From Pseudomonadota bacterium (GTDB lineage Archaea > Thermoplasmatota > SW-10-69-26 > JACQPN01 > JAJPHT01): a stretch of 64,000 bases of DNA. The translations under genes were made by a program, and so were the position numbers. Location: contig JAJPHT010000004.1 in NCBI GenBank assembly GCA_021325135.1, forward strand, positions 18,527-82,526, read 5' to 3'. Of this stretch, positions 42,789-50,870 are shown piece after piece (the first letter of the stretch is position 1; the number at the start of each line of letters is the position of its first letter). The notes beneath the pieces were generated by a model. The model was not told where the DNA came from and did not search any database. It worked only from the letters and a program-made list of their open reading frames with translations.

Positions 42789-44615
42789 TTAGGTCTCCGC
42801 CGCGTGCGCGTCCTCGCGCGCCTTCGCGTCGGTCCAGGCGGAGAGGCGCGAGCGGAACGCGTACCAGGGCGCCGCGCCGAACGCGCCGCCGTAGAAGGCG
42901 ATCCACGCGGCCAGGAGCGCGCGCGCCGCGGCGAGCTTGCCCGTCTGCGCGAACTCCAGCCACTCGTCCCAGGCGAGGCCGCACGCGACGGCGAGGAGCG
43001 CCCCGCTCGCCAGCGTCTCGAAGACGGGCCACGAGCCCGCGCGGGCGCCGCGGCGCTTCTCGGTGCGCGTGAACGCCATGGGGATGCGCAGGACGCCCTT
43101 GGTGGCGCCCCACGCGTTGCTCAGCTTCACCGACATCCAGAGGCCCAGGACGCCCAGCGTGGCGCGGGCCGTGCGGTCCACCGAGCGGCGCAGCGCGACG
43201 TGGAGGCGCACGACGCCGTCGAAGAGCAGGAAGAACGGCACGAGCGCGAGGAGCAGCACCTCGTCGGCGTGCTGCGTCATGAGGTGCATGCCCAGGAGGT
43301 CCGCGACGCCCAGGATGAGGAGCATCGCGGCCATGAGGAGCATGACCGCGCCGTCGAACCAGTGCAGGCTCCCCACGAGGAAGTCCGCCTTCTGGCGGAA
43401 CGTCATCTTGGAGCGCGTCATGCGCTTCGCGTGCCCGCGGAGGATCTGCCCGCCACCGTAGGCCCAGCGGTGGTGCTGCTTGCGGAACGACTCGTAGCTC
43501 GCGGGGATGAGGCCGCGGCCGTAGGTGCGGTTGACGTAGAGGGAATGATAGCTGATGCCGATGACGCGGATGGAGAGCTCCGAGTCCTCGCAGAGGTACG
43601 CCTCGCCCCAGGCGCCGGCCTCCTCCAGCGCGGCGCGGCGCAGGATGCCCATGGTGCCGCAGAAGATGATGGCGCCCTCCTCGTTGCGGCTGGGCATGAC
43701 GGCGCGGTAGAAGAACGCGTCCGCGACGTGATATCTCCGGGTGATGAACGACTCGTCCGCGTTGCGGTAGTCCTGGGGCGTCTGGAGGAAGCCCAGCTTG
43801 GGGTCGACGAAGTAGCCCACCGTCTCGCGCAGGTACGCCGGGTCCACCTGGTAGTCCGCGTCCACGACGGCGATGAGCTCCACCTCGGGGGGCGTCGCCT
43901 TGAGCGCGTCGTTGAGCGCGCCGGCCTTGAAGCCGCGGCGGTCCGTGCGGTGGAGGTGCTGGACGCCGTGCTGCGCGCAGAAGCCCGCAAGGCGCGCGAC
44001 GGCGGCCTCGTCCGTGGAGTCGTCCAGGAGCATGATCGTCAGCCGCTCGCGCGGGTAGTCCACCGCGAGGATGCTGCGCAGCGTGTCCTCCACGAGCTCG
44101 GGGGGCTCGTTGAACGCCGCGACGTGGAACGCGACGCGGGGCACGTAGTAGGAGGAGAAAGGCTGGTCGTCGCTGCGCCGCGACCAGCGCTTGCGCGACG
44201 CGATGTCCAGCGCGTAGAAGGCGTGCACCGCGGCGAGGGCGAGGCTCGCCGTCTCCGCGACGAAGAGGAGGACCGAGAAGGGGAGCCCCTGGGCCGGCAC
44301 GCGGGGGAGCGCCACCGTCGCCTCGTGGAGGACGTAGCCCGCGACGACGGAGACGACGGCCACGTAGGAGGCGACGCCGTAGGAGCGCCACGAGCAGCGC
44401 GCGAGGAGGAGGCCCGCGCACGCGCCCAGCGTGATGCATGCGAACTCCGCGAAGCTCAGGGACGCCAGCGCGCGCGAGGCCAGCAGGGCGACGGCGTGGC
44501 GGTTGAGCGCCGTCGCGGGCCAGCTGGCCATGATGTAGCCCAGCACGAACACGCAGAGGCCCATGAGGGCGCCTGCGATGGAGCCGAACAGGATTTGGAA
44601 GGCGCGGCGGAGCAT
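42789..44615 (-). CDS. BcsA-like processive glycosyltransferase (GT2)
   Basis: 608 residues. N-terminal helices (~4), then a GT2 domain with [54 protein letters not shown] and the Q-x-x-R-W motif in [10 protein letters not shown], then ~5 C-terminal helices. This is the cellulose-synthase/hyaluronan-synthase architecture: polymerisation and export of a beta-glycan from UDP-sugars. Its ATG overlaps the stop of the V4R-domain gene (ATGA). No PilZ domain is seen, so c-di-GMP control is not evident. Confidence 0.9.
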   Translation of the reverse strand: MLRRAFQILFGSIAGALMGLCVFVLGYIMASWPATALNRHAVALLASRALASLSFAEFACITLGACAGLLLARCSWRSYGVASYVAVVSVVAGYVLHEATVALPRVPAQGLPFSVLLFVAETASLALAAVHAFYALDIASRKRWSRRSDDQPFSSYYVPRVAFHVAAFNEPPELVEDTLRSILAVDYPRERLTIMLLDDSTDEAAVARLAGFCAQHGVQHLHRTDRRGFKAGALNDALKATPPEVELIAVVDADYQVDPAYLRETVGYFVDPKLGFLQTPQDYRNADESFITRRYHVADAFFYRAVMPSRNEEGAIIFCGTMGILRRAALEEAGAWGEAYLCEDSELSIRVIGISYHSLYVNRTYGRGLIPASYESFRKQHHRWAYGGGQILRGHAKRMTRSKMTFRQKADFLVGSLHWFDGAVMLLMAAMLLILGVADLLGMHLMTQHADEVLLLALVPFFLLFDGVVRLHVALRRSVDRTARATLGVLGLWMSVKLSNAWGATKGVLRIPMAFTRTEKRRGARAGSWPVFETLASGALLAVACGLAWDEWLEFAQTGKLAAARALLAAWIAFYGGAFGAAPWYAFRSRLSAWTDAKAREDAHAAET

Positions 44616-45277
44616 CAGAACCAGACCTCGAACTCGCATGCTGGCGCGCCGGACGTGCGGCAGTGGACCTCGTGCGCGATGGCGGTGCGCCCCAGCGCGC
44701 GCGTGAACGCGGTCTCGATGAAGCCGCACTCGAACGCGCACCCTTCGACGCCTTGCGTCGAGGGGCCCTCGCGCCCGCAGCCGCGGCAGGAGTAGAGGTT
44801 GACCTTGAGGAAGCCGGGGAGCGCGCGCACGATGCGCGGATCGCCCATCTCGGTCTCCACCATGCGGTCGAGGACGTGGTCGAGCGTCTCGGCCCCCGCC
44901 CGCGCGCCCGCGGCGCGCCCGCGCTCGAACTCCAGGTCGCGCGGCCCGCGGTACGCGTCGCGGGGCGCCGCGTCCTCCATGCGGACGCGCGTGTGGACGC
45001 TGCGCGCCTTGGGCGGGTCGGGGGCGGGCGCCTCCAGGGCCGAGCCGAAGAGGGCGACGAGCCCCACGGCGGTCATGACCAGCACTCCGCCAAGCACCAG
45101 CAGGAGGCCGGGGCTCACGCCGCCGGGCAGGAGCTGGCGCTGGAGCAGCCACGCGAGCGCGCGCAGCGAGAGCCTGACGACGCCCGCCAGCGCGACGCGC
45201 CCCGAGGCGGTCGCGAGCAAGGGGAGGCCCAGGGCGAGGACGATGAGCAGGAGCGCGAGGCGGAGTTGCCGTCCCAT
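44615..45277 (-). CDS. Two-helix membrane protein with V4R-like domain, coupled to glycosyltransferase
   Basis: 220 residues from ATG 45277 (228 from 45301). Two hydrophobic segments (LALLLIVLALGLPLLATA and LLLVLGGVLVMTAVGLVALF), then a cytoplasmic domain with SCRGCGREG, GCAFECGFIETAFTRALG and EVHCRTSGAPACEFEV. The paired Cys and G...C-F ending match V4R-type ligand-binding domains. Coupled by 4 nt to the glycosyltransferase, it may act as its ligand sensor or regulator (inference). Related domain at 19421. Confidence 0.65.
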   Translation of the reverse strand: MGRQLRLALLLIVLALGLPLLATASGRVALAGVVRLSLRALAWLLQRQLLPGGVSPGLLLVLGGVLVMTAVGLVALFGSALEAPAPDPPKARSVHTRVRMEDAAPRDAYRGPRDLEFERGRAAGARAGAETLDHVLDRMVETEMGDPRIVRALPGFLKVNLYSCRGCGREGPSTQGVEGCAFECGFIETAFTRALGRTAIAHEVHCRTSGAPACEFEVWF

Positions 45278-45382
45278 CCGGCGCCGCGGCCTCCCTGTCA
45301 TTCGACCTACGTTATGGATCGGACGTCGAAGGAACGGCGGGAGCCCGAAAGCGATTTGAGGGATCAGCCGTCATCGGCAGGC

Positions 45383-45847
45383 ATGCGACCCACGCCCCTC
45401 CTTGCTCTTCTGGTGGCGGCCATGGCGCTCGCCGGCTGCGCCTCGTCGCCGGCCGCTCCCGCGCCGGGCCAGGAGGCCAGCGGCGGCGTGCCCACGACGA
45501 GCCCCGCGAAGCCCACGACCGGCGCTCCGCCGGAGGGATCGCCCGAGACCCCCGTCTTCCTCCTCAACCGTTCGTTCGACTCCGCCTCGGCGCCTTTCGC
45601 GCAGGACTTCCAGGTGCCCAAGGCGGGCTGGCTCTGCATCGACGCCAACATCACGCGCGCGGCGGGCGACGCGGCGGTCACCATCGTCGACCCCTCGGGG
45701 AACCCCACCACCATCGCGTCCACGCGCGACGGCACGCTGAACAACGAGACCATCCTGGCCAACGACTTCGCCAGCACCTGGCACGTCCGCCTCGACCTGT
45801 CGGGCTTCAGCGGCTCCATCGAGGTCAACGTCACGCAGATGGGATAG
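45383..45847 (+). CDS. Lipoprotein with beta-sandwich domain
   Basis: 154 residues. Lipobox (MALAGCASS), a Pro/Thr-rich spacer to about residue 55, then a small beta-rich domain (FLLNRSFDSASAPFAQDF, WLCIDANITRAAGDAAVTIV, WHVRLDLSGFSGSIEVNVT) resembling bacterial pre-peptidase C-terminal-type sandwiches. A GATTTGAG box lies ~30 nt upstream. It overlaps the lanC-like gene 3' end by 17 nt on the opposite strand; no functional link is implied. Confidence 0.65.
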   Translation: MRPTPLLALLVAAMALAGCASSPAAPAPGQEASGGVPTTSPAKPTTGAPPEGSPETPVFLLNRSFDSASAPFAQDFQVPKAGWLCIDANITRAAGDAAVTIVDPSGNPTTIASTRDGTLNNETILANDFASTWHVRLDLSGFSGSIEVNVTQMG

Positions 45848-46922
45848 GCGCCAGCGCGGAGGGCACGCGGCCCGGCTGCGCCAACTCCAGGAGCCAGTGG
45901 CCGATCCCCGCGACGCCCTGCATGAGGCCCGGGTGCGCGTCCACGAGCGCGCCCGTGGGCCAGCCGCGCCACGGCTCGCCCGCCTGATATCGTTCCATCC
46001 CCCAGCGCGCGACGGCGCGGGAGCGCGCGAGGGCGCCCGGCTCGCCCAGGGCGTCGTCCATGGCGTGGAGGCAGGCGGCCACGCCCGCGACGCCGCAGCA
46101 GAGGTGGAACAGCTCGCCGGGCCGCTCCAGCAGCCAGTCGAGCCGCGCCTGGGCCTGCGCGCGCAGCGCGCGGGAGGGCTCGCCGGCCAGCGCCCGCGCG
46201 AGGCCCATGCCCGGCGCGCCGTGGCACCACGTCTCGCGCTCGCGGGGGAGTGCCTCCTCGCGAAGGAACGCCTCGCGCGCCGCCTCGCGCGTCTCGGGGA
46301 AGAGGGAGAGCGCCCACGCGGCGCCCGAGAGCCCGTGGCTGAACCCCGCGGCCTCGACCTCCGGAGCGCGGCGCGCCACCTCGCGCGCCAGCGAGAAGGC
46401 GACGTCGGGCTCGGAGCGCGCGAGGAGGCCGGCCGCGCCCGCGCTCCCCTGCATGAGGTCCCAGCCGTGGGCGCGCCGGCGCGTCGCCAGCACGGAGCGG
46501 CGCAGCGCGCGGCCGCGGGAGGGCTCGCCCAGCGCGAGGGCGACCTCGTCGGCGGCCCACGCGACGCCCAGGGCGCCCAGGTAGGGGCCCAGGCGCCACG
46601 CGCCGCCCGTCTGCGCGGCCACGAGGGTCTTCGCGCGGTCCTCGTGCCACGCGTGCTTCAGCGCGTGCGCGAGGGCGCCCTTCGCCGCGCGCCGGTGGCG
46701 CCGCTCGCCGGTTGCGCGGGCGAGGCGCGCAAGGAACATGGCGACGCCCGCCGTCCCCGAGTGGACGCTGGACTCCAGCGTGAAGGCGAAGGGGCCGCCG
46801 TGGGGACCGGGCTCGCGGTGCGCCGCGATCCAGGTGCAGCGCTCTGCGTGCCAGATCGCGCGCTCCGCGAGCCAATCGCCAATGGCGCTGGCTTCCGCGA
46901 GGAGCGTCTCCTCCTCGCCCAT
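45831..46922 (-). CDS. LanC-like lanthionine cyclase with Cys-Cys-Cys zinc site
   Basis: 363 residues. The double alpha-barrel LanC repeats show as SGTAG (55-59), MQGSAG (157-162), GFSHGLSG (193-200), WCHGAPG (232-238), CCGVAG (275-280) and GVAGIG (336-341). Zinc ligands are predicted as C233, C275 and C276. Most LanC proteins have Cys-Cys-His here; a third Cys is known from relaxed cyclases such as ProcM. It would add Cys thiols to dehydrated Ser/Thr of the two precursor peptides. Last gene of the kinase - HopA1 - LanC operon; its ATG overlaps the HopA1-gene stop by 4 nt. Confidence 0.9.
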   Translation of the reverse strand: MGEEETLLAEASAIGDWLAERAIWHAERCTWIAAHREPGPHGGPFAFTLESSVHSGTAGVAMFLARLARATGERRHRRAAKGALAHALKHAWHEDRAKTLVAAQTGGAWRLGPYLGALGVAWAADEVALALGEPSRGRALRRSVLATRRRAHGWDLMQGSAGAAGLLARSEPDVAFSLAREVARRAPEVEAAGFSHGLSGAAWALSLFPETREAAREAFLREEALPRERETWCHGAPGMGLARALAGEPSRALRAQAQARLDWLLERPGELFHLCCGVAGVAACLHAMDDALGEPGALARSRAVARWGMERYQAGEPWRGWPTGALVDAHPGLMQGVAGIGHWLLELAQPGRVPSALAPIPSA

Positions 46923-47671
46923 CAGGCGCCACCCCAGGGGATCTCGCTCCGGCCGGGCGCAAGGTGCGGCGCGTCGAGGCCGGCCTTGCGGAGCTCCTCC
47001 TCCATGGCGGCGAGGCGGTCGCGCCCGTCGCGCTGCGCCGCGAGAAGGCCCTGCGCCGCGAGGCGGCAGCGGTGGAGGCCGAAGCTCTCGCCGCCGCCCG
47101 GGTCGTCCGCCAGCGCGACGCCCTTGGCCACGGGGCGCGCGAAGGCCGGCGTCCCGGGGCGCAGCCAGGGGGCGAGCGCGCGGCAGAACGCGGCCAGCGC
47201 GGGGTCGCCCATGGACTCGCGCGGCGCGTAGAGCACGGCCGCGTCGCAGCGCACGAACTGGCCCGGGTCGTTGAGCACCTTGAAATGATAGCTCAAGCCC
47301 TGCTCGTCGAGAAGGCGCAGCGCGCGCACGGCTGGCAGCGCGCCCTCGCGGCAGAGGTGCCAGTAGGCGCGCGCGGTGCCGGGCGTCGAGGGCGCGTGGG
47401 GCTTCGCCCCCGGCGCGTGGTGCCAGCCCAGGTCCGGGTCCTGCCGCGGCGCGGGGCGCGCCTGCGCCAGCGCGCGGGCCATGGCGTGGGAGAGGAGGCG
47501 CTCGCGCGCGGGCGCGCCCTCCTTCGCGGGCGCGCCGCCGCGCACGTAGAAGCGGTCGTAGAGGAGGCGCGCCGCGCCCGCGACGTCCAGGGGAATGCGC
47601 TCGTCGAGCCAGCGGAACGTCGTCGCGTCCTCGAAGGCCGCGGCCTGGGCCAGCGCGGCGAGCGCGCTCAC
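46922..47671 (-). CDS. HopA1-family protein, putative lanthipeptide lyase
   Basis: 249 residues from a GTG start. Diagnostic blocks of the T3SS-effector HopA1 family: YHFKVLNDPGQFVRCDAAVL (128-147), FARPVAKGVALADDP and GESFGLHRCRLAAQGL (194-209). In class V lanthipeptide and thioviridamide-type pathways a HopA1 protein works with an APH-like kinase to remove phosphate from Ser/Thr and give dehydroamino acids. The 5' GTGA overlap with the kinase gene and 3' ATGA overlap with lanC imply balanced co-translation. Independent plant-effector activity is not expected here. Confidence 0.88.
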   Translation of the reverse strand: MSALAALAQAAAFEDATTFRWLDERIPLDVAGAARLLYDRFYVRGGAPAKEGAPARERLLSHAMARALAQARPAPRQDPDLGWHHAPGAKPHAPSTPGTARAYWHLCREGALPAVRALRLLDEQGLSYHFKVLNDPGQFVRCDAAVLYAPRESMGDPALAAFCRALAPWLRPGTPAFARPVAKGVALADDPGGGESFGLHRCRLAAQGLLAAQRDGRDRLAAMEEELRKAGLDAPHLAPGRSEIPWGGA

Positions 47672-48798
47672 GCGTCCCACCCCAGGAGGCGCGCCGCGGA
47701 GGCCTGCGGGTCGCGGTGGGCCTCCGACGCGAGGCGCGCGGCCAGGAGGGGCAGGCGCGGCCGCTGCGCCGCCGCGGGGAGCGCCTCGTAGGCGTGGACT
47801 GCCAGGAGGAGCGGCAGGAGGCGCAGCACCGCGGGGCGGAGGTCGTCCACCGGCACGCGGGCGCGGGTGGCGTAGGCGCGCTCCATCTCCGCCGCGGCGG
47901 CGCGCCAGGTCTCGGGGCCGAAGCGCGCGGTGGCGGCGAAGCGCGCGGGGTCGTCCGCGTCCTCCGCCGCGCCTTCCACGAGCCAGAAGCGGACGTGCTC
48001 CGCCAGGGCGTAGCCGAGGTCCCACGCGGGGTCGCCGCGGCGCGCCATCTCCCAGTCCACGAGGCGCACGTTGAGGTCGCCCCCCGGGCCCGCGCCCGCG
48101 GTGAGGAGGAAGTTGTCCCAGCGCGCGTCGCCGTGGACCAGCGCGTTGCCCGCGGGCAGCGCGTGGGTCCAGAGGGCTTCGCCCTTCAGGGCGTCGCGCA
48201 GGGCGGCCGCGTGGGGGTCGGCCTTCGCGCGGCGCTCCAGGGCGGCGGGGATGCCCAGCGCCGCGGGCCCTTCGCGCGGCAGGAAGCGCAGGCGGCCCTC
48301 CCGCGCGGCGCGCTCGCCGGCCACGCGCACGCGGGCGAGGACGTGGCCCACGGTGCGGGCGGGCTCCAGGGGGAAGACGCCCGGCTCGCGCGTCTGGGCG
48401 TAGCGCAGCAGCGTCGTCGCGGGGTGGACGAGCCCCGTGGCGAGGAGCGCGTGGCGGCGCTCGAAGCGGAGGAAGCGCGGCGTGACGCGGCGCAGCGGGG
48501 CCAGCGTCGGCTCGCGCGCGATGGCGCGCAGCACGGCGGCCTCGCGGGCGAGCCCGTCCGCCAGCTCCGGGCTCGCGGGGTCCATGGCTTGCTTGAGGAG
48601 GACCCCCTCGCGGCCGGGCACGAGGACCTTCACGTTGCGGTTGCGGCGCGTGTAGTCCCTCGCCTCGACGCGGTCGCCCTGCGCGTCCACCACGGCGCGC
48701 GCCGGCACGAGCTTCCGGCCGATGAGCCAGGGCACGGCGCCGGAGAGCGTCAGCTCCACGGGCGCGCGAGGGCGGGGGCGGGAGATGAACCCATCCAC
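47668..48798 (-). CDS. APH-like kinase, putative class V lanthipeptide Ser/Thr kinase
   Basis: 376 residues from a GTG start. Aminoglycoside-phosphotransferase fold: Lys of VLLKQA (K69), Glu of LAREAAVLRA (E86), catalytic loop VHGDARWDNF (D224, N229) and metal Asp of VRLVDWEMA (D248). Alone it could be read as an antibiotic or choline kinase, but the coupled HopA1 and LanC genes and adjacent precursors make precursor Ser/Thr phosphorylation the best role. First gene of the three-gene operon; divergent from the 39-residue peptide gene 68 nt away. Confidence 0.88.
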   Translation of the reverse strand: MDGFISRPRPRAPVELTLSGAVPWLIGRKLVPARAVVDAQGDRVEARDYTRRNRNVKVLVPGREGVLLKQAMDPASPELADGLAREAAVLRAIAREPTLAPLRRVTPRFLRFERRHALLATGLVHPATTLLRYAQTREPGVFPLEPARTVGHVLARVRVAGERAAREGRLRFLPREGPAALGIPAALERRAKADPHAAALRDALKGEALWTHALPAGNALVHGDARWDNFLLTAGAGPGGDLNVRLVDWEMARRGDPAWDLGYALAEHVRFWLVEGAAEDADDPARFAATARFGPETWRAAAAEMERAYATRARVPVDDLRPAVLRLLPLLLAVHAYEALPAAAQRPRLPLLAARLASEAHRDPQASAARLLGWDA

Positions 48799-48866
48799 GA
48801 GGAAACCGCGGTGAAGCGGAAGCCTTGATGCTCCGCCCTGGTCATCTTGGCGTGGAGGCCTGAGAC

Positions 48867-48986
48867 GTGAAGCTCACCACCCAGGACATCGACGCCATCG
48901 AGAACCGCGCCCCCCGCCCGAGCCAGGCGACGCCCACCGGCTGCTACTTCGGCACCGGCTGCTTCCTCTACTCGCTGAGCAAGTAG
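48867..48986 (+). CDS. Lanthipeptide precursor peptide 1
   Basis: 39 residues from a GTG start with GGAGG ~9 nt upstream. The leader holds LTTQDIDAIE and the C-terminal core reads TGCYFGTGCFLYSLSK. Compared with peptide 2, the leader pattern L-x3-[DE]-I-x2-I-E and the core TGCYFG[TS][GA]CF-x-YSL are conserved while the linker (NRAPRPSQATP) differs, the signature of RiPP precursors. Two Cys and up to four Ser/Thr could form lanthionine or methyllanthionine rings. Too short for routine gene calls. Divergent from the kinase operon and ends at a shared terminator. Confidence 0.8.
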   Translation: MKLTTQDIDAIENRAPRPSQATPTGCYFGTGCFLYSLSK

Positions 48987-48988
48987 GC

Positions 48989-49023
48989 AAAAACGCCGGG
49001 GGCCGGCGCCCCCCATTTTTTTC
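48989..49023. terminator. Bidirectional terminator between the two precursor genes
   Basis: AAAAACGCCGGGGG, a short loop and a C-rich arm ending CCCCCCATTTTTTT form a GC hairpin with a T-run on each strand. It begins 2 nt after the stop of peptide 1 and ends at the stop of peptide 2, so it would end both convergent transcripts. Confidence 0.75.
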
Positions 49024-49146
49024 TTAGTGCAGGCTGTAGGTGAAGCACGCGCTGCCGAAGTAGCAGCCCGTGAGGGGCGGGATCGCCCGGTTGACGGGCA
49101 TGGTCTCGATGCTCTCGATCTCGGAAGCCTTCAGCGTCTTGGGCAT
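49024..49146 (-). CDS. Lanthipeptide precursor peptide 2
   Basis: 40 residues from an ATG start. Leader MPKTLKASEIESIETMPVNR with the LKASEIESIE motif, a short linker (AIPPL), and the core TGCYFGSACFTYSLH. Near-identical core spacing to peptide 1 argues both are substrates of the same kinase/HopA1/LanC enzymes. It lies on the same strand as the enzyme operon and upstream of it, but the terminator and the divergent peptide 1 gene lie between, so separate expression is likely. Confidence 0.8.
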   Translation of the reverse strand: MPKTLKASEIESIETMPVNRAIPPLTGCYFGSACFTYSLH

Positions 49147-49317
49147 GTCCTGCACTCCAAGCCGGCGGGGGCCGGCGGCGAGGGAACGGGAGGAGCGCCC
49201 ATGAAGGCGTCGCCTTCCCCGCCGGGAGGGACCGGACCCGTCCAGGCGGCCGTTTCTTCCCCGGAAAGTGAAACGGGAGCCCAAACCTTCTTTTCGAGGC
49301 CGCCCGGTGGGACGACC

Positions 49318-50478
49318 ATGCGCGACGCGTACGTCGTCGGCGTGGGCGCCACGCCCTTCGGCAAGCTCGACACCACCCTGCGCGAGTCCGCGGTGCTCGC
49401 CGCCCTGGAGGCCATCGACCAGGCGGGGATCGATCCGGGCCTGCTGGAGGGCGCGTTCGTGGCCAACGCCCTGGGCATGGCCGAGCGGCAGGGCCACCTG
49501 GGCCCCCTGGTCATGACGAGCCTGGGCATCCCCGAGAAGCCGGCCTCCACCATCGAGGCGGCGTGCGCGTCGGGCGCGTCGGCCTTCCGCGAGGCCTACG
49601 TCAACGTCGCGGGCGGCTTCGCCGACGCCTACCTCGCCGTGGGCGTGGAGAAGGTCAGCGGCATCGACAGCATCACCGCGACGGGCTACTTCGCCTACGC
49701 GTCCGACTACGTGTACGAGGGAAGCTGCGGCGCCTCCTTCCCGGGCCTCTACGCCACCATCGCGCGGGCGCACATGAAGCGCTTCGGCACGACGGAGGAG
49801 GACCTGGCCCGCGTCGCGGTGAAGAACCACGAGAACGCGCTCCTGAACCCCAAGGCGCACCTCAAGAAGAAGATCAGCGTGGAGGACGTGCTCAAGAGCA
49901 CCGTCGTCTCGACGCCGCTGAAGATGTTCGACGCGTGCCCGTTCAGCGACGGCGCGGCGGCAGCCATCGTCACAACCAAGGAGATCGCGCAGCGCCTGGG
50001 CGGCCCCATGGTCCGCGTCGCGGGCGTCGGCCGCGCGGGCAGCCTCGCGGCGCTCCCCGACCGCAGCGACCTCACGAGCCTCACGGGCACCAAGGTTGCC
50101 GCGGCGCAGGCGCTCAAGCAGGCCAAGCTGGGCGTCGCCGACGTGGACTTCTTCGAGCTGCACGACTGCTTCACCATCGCGGAGCTGGTCGCCATGGAGG
50201 ACCTGGGCCTCGCGGCGCCGGGCAAGGCGGCCGCCATGGTGCGCGACGGGCAGACCGCGCGCCACGGCGACGTCCCCATCAACGCCTCCGGCGGCCTCAA
50301 GGCCAAGGGGCACCCCGTCGCGGCCACGGGCCTCGGGCAGGTCTACGAGCTCTACAACCAGATCACGGGCAAGGTCGGGGGCGAGCGCCAGCTTCGCGGC
50401 GTGAAGACCGGCCTCTCCCACAACGTGGGCGCCACAGGCGGCAGCGTCGCGGTCACGATCCTCCAGGGGGAGAACTGA
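49318..50478 (+). CDS. Thiolase-family acetyl-CoA acyltransferase, second copy
   Basis: 386 residues with an intact thiolase active site: nucleophile IEAACASGASAF (C83), ELHDCFTIAE, GHPVAATGLGQ and GLSHNVGATGGS. Archaeal SCP-x/thiolase type. It is followed immediately (no gap) by a DUF35 gene, mirroring the mevalonate operon but without HMG-CoA synthase. Role could be acetoacetyl-CoA formation or acyl-CoA thiolysis in beta-oxidation. ATG 49318 is chosen over upstream in-frame starts by alignment of MRDAYVVGVGATPFG with family N termini. Confidence 0.92.
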   Translation: MRDAYVVGVGATPFGKLDTTLRESAVLAALEAIDQAGIDPGLLEGAFVANALGMAERQGHLGPLVMTSLGIPEKPASTIEAACASGASAFREAYVNVAGGFADAYLAVGVEKVSGIDSITATGYFAYASDYVYEGSCGASFPGLYATIARAHMKRFGTTEEDLARVAVKNHENALLNPKAHLKKKISVEDVLKSTVVSTPLKMFDACPFSDGAAAAIVTTKEIAQRLGGPMVRVAGVGRAGSLAALPDRSDLTSLTGTKVAAAQALKQAKLGVADVDFFELHDCFTIAELVAMEDLGLAAPGKAAAMVRDGQTARHGDVPINASGGLKAKGHPVAATGLGQVYELYNQITGKVGGERQLRGVKTGLSHNVGATGGSVAVTILQGEN

Positions 50479-50868
50479 ATGGCGGAGGCGGCGACGCGCC
50501 ACGTCATGACGCAGAAGGAGCAGAAGGACGCCGCCAAGGAGGGCAGGCTCCTGGCGTGGCAGTGCGCCCGGTGCGGCCACAAGAGCATCACGCCCATGTA
50601 CGTCTGCCCCCTGGACAAGGGCCGCGACATCACCACCGCGCAGCTTCCCAGCACGGGCGTCGTCGAGGCGTACACCATCCAGAAGCTCATCGCGCCCGAG
50701 GAGTTCCTCAACGACATCCCCTTCGCGTTCGTCGTGGTGCGCCTGGACGACGGCACGCACGTCTCCGGCATGGTGCTGGACGTGAACTCGGAGCGCGACC
50801 TGCCCCCCGGCAGCAAGGTCAAGCACGCGCCGTCGTACAAATCGGTCTACCTCTTCGAGAAGGCGTAG
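50479..50868 (+). CDS. DUF35 OB-fold protein, partner of second thiolase
   Basis: 129 residues. Zinc-ribbon region QCARCGHKSITPMYVCPLDK has three Cys; the fourth expected position is Asp (CPLD), so metal binding may be weakened. The OB-fold follows (GVVEAYTIQKLIAP, FAFVVVRLDDGTHVSGMVLD, DLPPGSKVKHAPSYKSVYLF). Starts right after the thiolase stop. Probably binds CoA substrate for it. Confidence 0.88.
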   Translation: MAEAATRHVMTQKEQKDAAKEGRLLAWQCARCGHKSITPMYVCPLDKGRDITTAQLPSTGVVEAYTIQKLIAPEEFLNDIPFAFVVVRLDDGTHVSGMVLDVNSERDLPPGSKVKHAPSYKSVYLFEKA

Positions 50869-50870
50869 CG

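Noticed and set aside
47668..48798. APH-type kinase as an antibiotic-resistance gene
   Set aside because: Coupling to HopA1 and LanC genes and the adjacent precursor peptides fits lanthipeptide dehydration better; nothing else suggests resistance.
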